From assembly GCA_026391235.1 (NCBI GenBank), contig JAPLDV010000210.1:1-5476 (forward strand): a DNA stretch of 5,476 nt. Direction: 5' to 3'. Of the stretch, positions 1-4,783 are shown in pieces. Every line of letters begins with the position of its first letter. The first letter of the stretch is position 1. This DNA comes from Bacteroidia bacterium. GTDB taxonomy: Bacteria > Bacteroidota > Bacteroidia > Bacteroidales > UBA12481. Made by a program: the position numbers and the translations under genes. The notes below the pieces were generated by a model. That model was given only the letters and a program-made list of their open reading frames with translations, searched no databases and was not told the origin of the DNA.

Positions 1-1867
1 TCCATGTTTCACTCACTTCCCAATTTGCTTTCAGGTTCAGCTCCTTAGTAAACGAGATAACCTTTTCAGGCTGAATGTGCCTGGTATATCGACCTGTATC
101 CCAGCGCCCATTCCGGTTGTCGTCAAAAATCAGCCTGACTGAATATTTTCCGGGTACAATCAGGTCAAAAACCGCGGTACCCGAACCATTCTGTAACCTC
201 GTGGCAGCTATTTTACTGCGCGAATCTATGAGTTGAATGATTGCCGGCCCTTTCAGATCAGGAAGATCGATTTTTAATGTACCATACTGATCCTTGTTTT
301 TCATTTTGAAACGGATATCCAGAGTGTCATTCTTCTGACCTGCAAAACCTAAAAATGCACCGGGCAGCAGGGTTAGGCGGTAGGATGTATCGGCCGAAAA
401 TCCCCCATCCAGATTAATGATCCTGGGATGAACCTGGCAGATTGGCAATCCATTTACAACCAGTCCTTTCAGCGTATCTGGAATCATTTTAAACCTCACT
501 TTGCGTGCAGTGGAATCCTTGCCCGAAACGAGATGGATCAAACTGGTATCCATGTGTAAATAAGGAAGTGAGGTAGTTAATGTCAGACGTTGGCCATATT
601 CGAGCATTTTGTTTTTTTCAACAGATGCCAAAACAGTAAACTCATTTTTCTGAGCAGTTGCAGGTTTTTGAACCGACCGGTAACGGAGTTTAACAGTATC
701 GATTTTTGCATAGGGTCGTTCAAGCGAATCGTAGGCGGTATAAACCAGGATAGCCGTTATCGAATCCCGCGCAGCCATTGCTTTGTTGAGAACCCAGAAA
801 TCCAGGGTATCCGGATCACCCAGCCATTCCAGCGATACAGCCACACTATCAGTTGGAAGGCCCATAAATTCAAAACCAAGCGAATCCGGTTTATTATTAA
901 ACTTCAGCCGGAATTGCTCAGGCCGGAGCCTGTCGGTTCCGGTCAGGTATTGGTTTGGCTTAGCCTCGGTAAACAGGTGCAGCTTAATACTGTCCGGCTT
1001 GAAGAGGAACTTTGGCTTTTCAGGAAGAGAATCTGAGGAATCTTTTGCCAGGCCCGCCGAATCTTTACGCAGGTTTGCTGTATCCCTGACCGGGCTTAAC
1101 GAATCTTTTGCCATTTTTACAGAAACGGTGTCCGGATTTGCAACCACGGTTGGGGTAATTAAAGAATCCAGAAATGCCACAGCCTCTGTCGGCAGGTCAA
1201 ACCTATAGTTGGTGTTGCCGTCTTTAAGAGCGAAGATTTTGTAAGATCCGCCAGCCAGATTCTTCAGGGTGAACCTGCCTTCCTTATCGGTTCTCGAAAT
1301 GTACAGGGGAATGGTTTTCAGGGGCAAACTATCGGCGTTGCCGCTGAATAACATCACCAGAATATCTTCCGCCGGCTTGTTGTCGGAAGCTTGGAGTACC
1401 CTTCCGCCGGCCTGAAGAGAATCGATGGTGCTGCCGGTTGAAAAAACGTATGAAAAATTCTTGATCGGGTTTCCTTCATTCAGGTCAATGAGTGCGTCAC
1501 CAAAATTCAATGCATAGGTACGATCGGGCTGGAGGGTATCTTTAAGACTGATCTTCAAGGTTTTCCCCTTGATAAAAAATTCCGGTTTTTTAACCATTGG
1601 TGGAGAAACAACCAGCTGCTTGGCGATATCCTTTAATGAAAAAAACTCATTGAAAGTGATCTCAATGTTAACAGATTTGAATTGGGTGGTGAAATTGGAA
1701 GGTTTGCTGGAAACCACTTCAGGAGGCTTTTCGTCTTTAGGTCCTCCGGTAATATTGCCCTGCTGGGCGCAGGAAGAAAGAAGAAAGAAGATTGCAAATT
1801 GTAGAGACGCATACCTGCGTCTCTGACGGAAGACGGAAGACAGAAGATGGTAGGGGGAGTTATGCAT
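1..1867 (-). CDS. Ig-like (Big_5/SbsA-type) domain lipoprotein, 3' end outside window
   Basis: An uninterrupted minus-strand frame of 622 codons runs from ATG at 1867 to the window edge. That ATG is the first in frame after an upstream TAG, and no other in-frame Met precedes the lipobox. Residues 24-32 are a short hydrophobic core and L30-S31-S32-C33 is a lipobox, so the protein should be lipidated at C33 and anchored in a membrane. The mature start, CAQQGN followed by TGGPKDE and a PP pair, is typical of Bacteroidota Ig-like lipoproteins. Residues about 45-145 resemble a Big_5/SbsA Ig-like domain. Residues about 153-225 resemble a carboxypeptidase-regulatory-like beta domain (GRFTLKNLAGGSYKIFALKD). 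Residues 254-282 are a KDS-rich linker. A long beta-rich region follows, with DDNRNGRWDTG at 582-592 and QPEKV after it, a pattern I associate with the C-terminus of this family, so little is probably missing. The binding partner is unknown. Codons 6-23 are encoded by repeats, which is unusual. Confidence 0.85.
   Translation of the reverse strand, partial: MHNSPYHLLSSVFRQRRRYASLQFAIFFLLSSCAQQGNITGGPKDEKPPEVVSSKPSNFTTQFKSVNIEITFNEFFSLKDIAKQLVVSPPMVKKPEFFIKGKTLKISLKDTLQPDRTYALNFGDALIDLNEGNPIKNFSYVFSTGSTIDSLQAGGRVLQASDNKPAEDILVMLFSGNADSLPLKTIPLYISRTDKEGRFTLKNLAGGSYKIFALKDGNTNYRFDLPTEAVAFLDSLITPTVVANPDTVSVKMAKDSLSPVRDTANLRKDSAGLAKDSSDSLPEKPKFLFKPDSIKLHLFTEAKPNQYLTGTDRLRPEQFRLKFNNKPDSLGFEFMGLPTDSVAVSLEWLGDPDTLDFWVLNKAMAARDSITAILVYTAYDSLERPYAKIDTVKLRYRSVQKPATAQKNEFTVLASVEKNKMLEYGQRLTLTTSLPYLHMDTSLIHLVSGKDSTARKVRFKMIPDTLKGLVVNGLPICQVHPRIINLDGGFSADTSYRLTLLPGAFLGFAGQKNDTLDIRFKMKNKDQYGTLKIDLPDLKGPAIIQLIDSRSKIAATRLQNGSGTAVFDLIVPGKYSVRLIFDDNRNGRWDTGRYTRHIQPEKVISFTKELNLKANWEVSETW
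1773..1791. repeat. Short 7-bp-period purine tract (GAAGAAA, 2.7 units)
   Basis: GAAGAAA occurs at 1773-1779 and 1780-1786, with GAAGA at 1787-1791. On the minus strand it encodes most of the hydrophobic core and lipobox serines of the lipoprotein. The period matches the heptamer array at 1825-1850, but a Phe/Leu/Ser-rich core could give such a tract by chance. Confidence 0.5.
1801..1827. repeat. Palindromic repeat (AGAGACGCA / TGCGTCTCT) inside a signal-peptide coding region
   Basis: Perfect 9-bp arms at 1803-1811 and 1816-1824 enclose a 4-nt loop, TACC. Palindromes built on GTAGAGACGC...GCGTCTCTAC are, as I recall, dispersed in intergenic regions of several bacterial genomes including Bacteroidota. 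Here the element lies inside the lipoprotein reading frame and encodes about residues 14-23, including the arginines R16-R18 of the signal peptide n-region. Confidence 0.75.
1825..1850. repeat. Heptamer tandem array (GACGGAA, about 3.7 units)
   Basis: Units are GACGGAA, GACGGAA, GACAGAA and a partial GATGG, at exact 7-bp spacing and directly abutting the palindrome. It encodes about residues 6-15 of the lipoprotein on the minus strand. Seven is not a multiple of three, so each gain or loss of a unit would shift the start codon out of frame unless compensated. Confidence 0.75.
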
Positions 1868-1890
1868 GAATGTGATTCTATTCTTTTTTA

Positions 1891-1898
1891 CAAATTTA
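1891..1898 (-). promoter_or_regulatory. Candidate Bacteroidota -7 element for the lipoprotein gene
   Basis: The minus strand reads TAAATTTG, an exact match to TAnnTTTG, about 24 bp upstream of the ATG at 1867. No clear TTTG box lies 17-21 nt upstream of it; the nearest is TTCG at 21 nt. A transcription start near 1885 would give a leader of under 20 nt. Support is the octamer and its location only. Confidence 0.4.
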
Positions 1899-1940
1899 CT
1901 ACTCTAAACAATCTTTATACGAAAAGTGCATCGAATTACG

Positions 1941-1948
1941 TTAATTTG
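1941..1948 (+). promoter_or_regulatory. Weak candidate -7 element for the coiled-coil gene
   Basis: TTAATTTG differs from TAnnTTTG at one position and lies 26 bp upstream of the ATG at 1974. The only TTTG-like box upstream, TTTA at 1914-1917, is 23 nt away, which is long. The divergent neighbour means a plus-strand promoter must lie somewhere in 1868-1973, and this is the best candidate I see. Confidence 0.3.
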
Positions 1949-1973
1949 CAATACATACAAACCAGTTAAAAAT

Positions 1974-2894
1974 ATGAGCGATCAACAAAGTGAGTTTGAT
2001 GTTGAAGAAAAGCCGGTTGCGAAACCAAAGAAAAGGACCCTTTTAAATGTCCTTTTGATAGTCTTTTTTTTAATCCTTGCAGGTGTAATTTCATACCTGA
2101 TAATAGAATTATCCGGTGAAAGAAAAGATGCTGCTGAAATGAAGGCTACGCTGGAGTTGCAGAAGGAAAACCTGACAAGGGAGCTCAATGAGCTGAATTT
2201 GTCGTTCAATAAATTGCGCGGTGATAATGAAGTCATGAATCAGCGACTCGATCTGGAGAAGCAGAAGATTCAGGAACTTCTGGCTATAAAGGCATCGAAT
2301 GCCACAAAGATCAGGATTTATGAAAAAGAGGTTACCAGTTTGCGCGGCGTCCTTAAGTCCTATATCATCCAGGTAGATTCACTGAACGATGCCAATCTGC
2401 GTCTTCGTGCAGAAAATAAGGATGTTAAGGATCGGTTTAACCAAGCAAAAAATACCAATAAGCAATTGGAAGAGGTAAATAAGAATCTGCAGGGCAAGGT
2501 TGAGATGGCTGCTGTTTTGAAAGCACTTAGTATTGTGGCCGAACCCATTGATAATAATGGAAACATTCAGAAAAAGATAAGAAAGGTACAGAAGATCCGG
2601 GTTTGTTTTAATCTTGGAGAGAATGCTGTAGCCAAAAAAGGTCCCAGAAAGATCTATATGCAGATTGCCAATCCTTCTCAAAGGATCATGGTAAAATCTG
2701 GTACTGAAACCTTTACCCTGAATGACGCTCAGGTTCCATATTCAGCCATGCGTGAAGTGGAATATGAAGGATCATCCCTGGAGATATGCATTTTCTATGA
2801 AACCAAATCCGAGGAGGTTATCTCCGGCACCTACTACATTGATCTTTACCTGGATGGGGCGCAGATAGGGACGACGAGTTTTTCGCTTAAGTAG
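1974..2894 (+). CDS. Membrane-anchored coiled-coil protein of unknown function
   Basis: A 306-residue protein. I start it at ATG 1974 rather than the in-frame GTG at 1926, because the 16 extra residues look like untranslated leader and would overlap the promoter candidate. Residues 1-22 are acidic then basic (KPKKR) and probably cytoplasmic. Residues 23-45 form one hydrophobic membrane segment with the basic flank before it, so the rest should be outside the cytoplasm. Residues about 46-177 are a long heptad-rich coiled coil full of E, K, L, N and Q. Residues about 180-306 are a compact, probably beta-rich domain (KIRVCFNL, RKIYMQIANP, SLEICIFYET, GTYYIDLYLDG). I do not recognise a named family; similar anchor plus coiled-coil proteins in Bacteroidota are usually annotated hypothetical. 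It is divergent from the lipoprotein gene, and a repeat array starts right after its TAG stop. A structural role in the envelope is a guess. Confidence 0.88.
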   Translation: MSDQQSEFDVEEKPVAKPKKRTLLNVLLIVFFLILAGVISYLIIELSGERKDAAEMKATLELQKENLTRELNELNLSFNKLRGDNEVMNQRLDLEKQKIQELLAIKASNATKIRIYEKEVTSLRGVLKSYIIQVDSLNDANLRLRAENKDVKDRFNQAKNTNKQLEEVNKNLQGKVEMAAVLKALSIVAEPIDNNGNIQKKIRKVQKIRVCFNLGENAVAKKGPRKIYMQIANPSQRIMVKSGTETFTLNDAQVPYSAMREVEYEGSSLEICIFYETKSEEVISGTYYIDLYLDGAQIGTTSFSLK

Positions 2895-3098
2895 TAATTG
2901 TGCTCCCTGCGGTCGCTAACTATGCTCGCTTCGCTCGCTAATTGTGCTCCCTGCGGTCGCTAACTATGCTCGCTTCGCTCGCTAATTGTGCTCCCTGCGG
3001 TCGCTAACTGTGCTCCCTGCGGTCGCTAACTATGCTCCCTGCGGTCGCTAACTATGCTCGCTTCGCTCGCTAACTGTGCTCCCTGCGGGAGCTAAGTA
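2895..3098 (+). repeat. Nine-unit 22-bp tandem repeat array
   Basis: Nine units at exact 22-bp period start at 2901, 2923, 2945, 2967, 2989, 3011, 3033, 3055 and 3077, after a partial unit TAATTG at 2895-2900 that touches the stop codon of the upstream gene. Each is a 19-nt core plus a YTR-type spacer. Type A is TGCTCCCTGCGGTCGCTAA; type B is TGCTCGCTTCGCTCGCTAA. The order is A B A B A A A B A', where A' has GGGAGC in place of GGTCGC and forms a perfect hairpin (GCTCCC-TGC-GGGAGC, 3078-3092). There are no direct repeats with unique spacers, so it is not a CRISPR. No T tract follows, so a standard intrinsic terminator is not supported. Confidence 0.95.
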
Positions 3099-3120
3099 AA
3101 ATAAGGTAACAAATTTTTCC

Positions 3121-3150
3121 TTTGAAGGTTGTTTTCTGCATCTATATTTC
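3121..3150 (+). promoter_or_regulatory. Candidate promoter of the four-helix-bundle gene
   Basis: TTTG at 3121-3124, then 18 nt, then TATATTTC at 3143-3150 fits the Bacteroidota pattern TTTG-N17..23-TAnnTTTG with one mismatch in the last base. It sits between the repeat array and the gene. Transcription would begin near 3155, giving a very short leader to ATG 3169 or about 44 nt to ATG 3199. This is the best promoter match in the window. Confidence 0.5.
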
Positions 3151-3168
3151 AAAAACAGCGGATGAAAT

Positions 3169-3525
3169 ATGGAAACTCAGAAAGTGTATTATCTATCAAT
3201 GGATTTTAGCCAGAGGATTTGGGACCTGGTTGGTGAATGGCCTATTTTTGCCCGTGATACTAATGGAAAGCAAATCGTTAGGGCATCGGATTCCATTAGT
3301 GCAAATCTCAAAGAGGGCCTTGGGCGTTATTATTTCAAGGATCGCAATCTGTTCAATATTTATTCCCGCGGATCTTTATTTGAAACTCATTGTTGGCTTG
3401 AAAAGGCCATAACGAGAAAACTGATTTCCAAAGAAGATTTCGATGATTTAATTAATGATCACAACCTTCTTCATTTCGAAATCAATAAAATGATCAAGAA
3501 TACGCGTGAGCAAACCCAGCGCTAA
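3169..3525 (+). CDS. Four helix bundle protein (23S rRNA intervening-sequence protein family)
   Basis: A 118-residue soluble protein of the small four-helix-bundle family first described from intervening sequences in 23S rRNA genes and common as single genes in Bacteroidota; the biochemical role is unknown. The family signature is clear: an early amphipathic helix (FSQRIWDLVGEW), then GKQIVRASDSISANLKEGLGRY at about 34-55, then a helix with ARGS-like YSRGSLFET at about 66-74, then a C-terminal helix including LISKEDFDDL. Length fits the family. The start could be ATG 3169 or ATG 3199 (residue 11, MDFSQ); the later start would still keep all four helices and leave a more normal leader. No rRNA sequence surrounds it, so this is a stand-alone copy. 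Repeats in opposite orientation flank it, and its stop codon lies in a repeat fragment. Confidence 0.85.
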   Translation: METQKVYYLSMDFSQRIWDLVGEWPIFARDTNGKQIVRASDSISANLKEGLGRYYFKDRNLFNIYSRGSLFETHCWLEKAITRKLISKEDFDDLINDHNLLHFEINKMIKNTREQTQR

Positions 3526-3534
3526 TTAGGCTCC
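3521..3534 (+). repeat. Degenerate fragment of the 22-bp repeat over the four-helix-bundle stop codon
   Basis: GCTAATTAGGCTCC matches the unit junction GCTAATTGTGCTCC of the 2901-3098 array at 12 of 14 positions. The TAA at 3523-3525 is the stop codon of the gene, and orientation is the gene's sense strand. Short and imperfect, so possibly chance. Confidence 0.4.
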
Positions 3535-3565
3535 GACACAATCATTTACCAAGGCAACATCCAAG

Positions 3566-3633
3566 CCAATTAGCGGAGCGAAGCGGAGCATAATTAGCGA
3601 CCGCAGGGAGCCCAATTAGCGACCGCAGGGAGC
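3566..3633 (-). repeat. Three inverted copies of the 22-bp repeat family downstream of lspA
   Basis: Read on the minus strand, two type-A cores (GCTCCCTGCGGTCGCTAATT) occupy 3612-3633 and 3590-3611, 22 bp apart. A longer variant follows at 3566-3589, with GCTCCGC-TTC-GCTCCGC in place of GCTCGC-TTC-GCTCGC. The first copy begins 4 nt after the lspA stop codon. The orientation is opposite to the array at 2901-3098, but with respect to the gene just upstream it is the same. The stretch 3526-3637 between the convergent genes holds no gene. Confidence 0.92.
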
Positions 3634-3637
3634 CCAG

Positions 3638-4267
3638 TTATATCGCCCTGAGCGACCTCCGATGGAAAATAAGTACCCAAAACACCCCGCACGTGATCGC
3701 TGAATCGGCCAGGTTGAATATCGGCCGGAAAAAGGTAAGGGATTGACCGCCCCAAAACGGAACCCAATGCGGCCAGGTTGTGTTGATTACCGGAAAATAG
3801 AGCATATCAACTACAGCTCCTTGTAAAAACGGGCCATATCCGCCCTCTTTAGGTAAAAATTCCGCCACCCCGCTGCCCGCAATCATCCCGTTGGCATAGG
3901 TGGATTCATTGAATATCAGTCCGTAAAAGGCACTGTCGATGATATTCCCTGCCGCTCCGGCCGTGATCAGCGCAAGCGCCAGAATAAACCCAACAGGCAT
4001 ATCCTTTTTGATCATCCGGTGGATAAAATAACTGAGCGTTGCCACTGCGATAATGCGAAATACCGTCAATGCAATCTTGCCGGCAACTCCCCCCCAGGTG
4101 ACCCCGAATGCCATCCCTTTGTTTTCGACAAAATGGATCAAAAACCAGTTGCCGAAAACCGGTATCGTTTCACCAATCGACATGTGAGTTTTAACCAGAA
4201 TTTTCACGACCTGGTCCAAAACGAGAACACCAACGACAAGCGCGATGACTTTGAGGCGGATTGACAT
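3638..4267 (-). CDS. lspA: Lipoprotein signal peptidase (signal peptidase II)
   Basis: A 209-residue inner-membrane aspartyl protease that cuts the signal peptide of diacylglyceryl-modified prolipoproteins just before the lipidated cysteine. Visible family motifs: an N-terminal membrane helix with LDQVVK (D18), VENKGMAFG at 47-55 (the N-x-G-x-A-F box), a helix ending in GAAGNIIDS with catalytic D111, VVDMLYFP at 152-159, and FNLADSAI with catalytic D188 at 184-191. Further membrane helices lie around 65-85, 92-110 and 187-202. Proteobacterial enzymes have about 165 residues; the extra length is mainly an insertion at about 118-148, usual in Bacteroidota. ATG 4267 is the natural start, with no Shine-Dalgarno visible, normal for this phylum. 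It lies 88 nt after the dksA-like gene and is probably in the same operon. It would process the lipoprotein encoded at 1-1867. Confidence 0.97.
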   Translation of the reverse strand: MSIRLKVIALVVGVLVLDQVVKILVKTHMSIGETIPVFGNWFLIHFVENKGMAFGVTWGGVAGKIALTVFRIIAVATLSYFIHRMIKKDMPVGFILALALITAGAAGNIIDSAFYGLIFNESTYANGMIAGSGVAEFLPKEGGYGPFLQGAVVDMLYFPVINTTWPHWVPFWGGQSLTFFRPIFNLADSAITCGVFWVLIFHRRSLRAI

Positions 4268-4275
4268 AGAAAAAT

Positions 4276-4357
4276 GGGTTTCAGGTTTCAGGTGTCGGGT
4301 TTCAGGTGTCGGGAACCGGGCTTTTTCCAGATACCCGATACCCGATACCTGATACCT
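4276..4357. repeat. Two facing heptamer arrays forming an imperfect inverted repeat
   Basis: On the plus strand five units of RGGTKTC occupy 4276-4310, at exact 7-bp spacing, and four units of GATACCY occupy 4330-4357. The reverse complement of the first unit is GAMACCY, one base different from the second unit, so the two arrays can pair over about 27 bp with roughly one mismatch per seven, around a central stretch at 4311-4329. The right array runs into the TAG stop (4356-4358) of the dksA-like gene; the left ends 8 nt before the lspA start codon. The arrays fill nearly all of the gene gap, so any lspA leader contains them. Confidence 0.88.
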
Positions 4358-4733
4358 ATTTTTGCAGATTTTTCGCTTCGATGCTTAGCGTGGCATGCGG
4401 TACGGCACGGAGACGTTCTTTCGAAATCAGTTTGCCGGTTTGGCGACAGATGCCATACGTTTTATTTTCGATGCGAACCAACGCAGCCTGCAGATGCTGA
4501 ATAAACTGAGCCTGGCGCTGGGCCAGCTTGCCTACCTCCTCACGCGAAAGCACTGTGGCACCCTCTTCCAAAACCTTAAATGTTGGAGAGGTATCCTGCG
4601 TATCATTCCCATCCTGATTGGCCAGCGTTTTTTTCAGCAAATCGAAATCTTTTTTGGCCTTGTCAATCTTGTTCACGATAAGTTCCCTGAATTCCACCAA
4701 CTCCTCGTCCGAATATCTGGTCCTTTCTTGCAT
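4356..4733 (-). CDS. TraR/DksA-family regulator with degenerate zinc finger
   Basis: A 125-residue protein. DksA-type proteins enter the secondary channel of RNA polymerase and alter initiation, often with ppGpp. Residues about 8-92 form two helices of the coiled-coil hairpin, joined by a polar stretch (NQDGNDTQDTSP, 39-50). Residues 93-120 match the C-terminal finger region: YGICRQTGKLISKERLRAVPHATLSIEAK. The usual four zinc cysteines are not there: only C96 remains, with T99 and later non-Cys residues in the other places. I know this form from Bacteroidota homologues, where it is widespread, so it is a lineage feature and not decay. I do not see the DxxDxA tip motif of E. coli DksA, so its activity on polymerase cannot be assumed. 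The position between ileS and lspA is conserved in the phylum. ATG 4733 is the natural start. Confidence 0.9.
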   Translation of the reverse strand: MQERTRYSDEELVEFRELIVNKIDKAKKDFDLLKKTLANQDGNDTQDTSPTFKVLEEGATVLSREEVGKLAQRQAQFIQHLQAALVRIENKTYGICRQTGKLISKERLRAVPHATLSIEAKNLQK

Positions 4734-4749
4734 ATTTCCGATGTTTTTC

Positions 4750-4780
4750 GAAATATAGATAATTTTCCTTGTAATATAAA
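4750..4780 (-). promoter_or_regulatory. Candidate internal promoter for the dksA-like gene and lspA
   Basis: On the minus strand TTTA (4777-4780), 19 nt, then TATATTTC (4750-4757) resembles TTTG-N19-TAnnTTTG with one mismatch in each box. The -7 octamer is identical to that before the four-helix-bundle gene. It lies in the 50-nt gap after ileS and would allow transcription independent of ileS, with a leader of about 11 nt. The gap is AT-rich, so a chance match is possible. Confidence 0.35.
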
Positions 4781-4783
4781 TGG

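Noticed and set aside
590..1826. Plus-strand open frames at 590-1036, 783-1208 and 1569-1826
   Set aside because: They lie antisense to the lipoprotein gene, whose frame is open for 622 codons with clear family motifs. The plus-strand products look like no protein family.
1982..2681. Minus-strand open frames inside the coiled-coil gene
   Set aside because: They are antisense shadows of a low-complexity coiled-coil coding region and have no recognisable motifs.
3078..3092. Intrinsic terminator at the perfect hairpin GCTCCC-TGC-GGGAGC
   Set aside because: The stem is good, but no T tract follows on either strand, so a rho-independent terminator is not supported; it is described as a repeat variant.
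2901..3098. CRISPR array
   Set aside because: The units are contiguous 22-bp tandem repeats with no unique spacers of 25-40 bp, and no cas gene is in the window.
3122..3412. Plus-strand frame overlapping the four-helix-bundle gene in another phase
   Set aside because: The overlapping frame at 3169-3525 carries the family signature; this one starts inside the promoter candidate and has no family features.
3169..3525. Intervening sequence within a 23S rRNA gene
   Set aside because: The protein family is known from such inserts, but the flanks here are protein genes and repeats, not rRNA.
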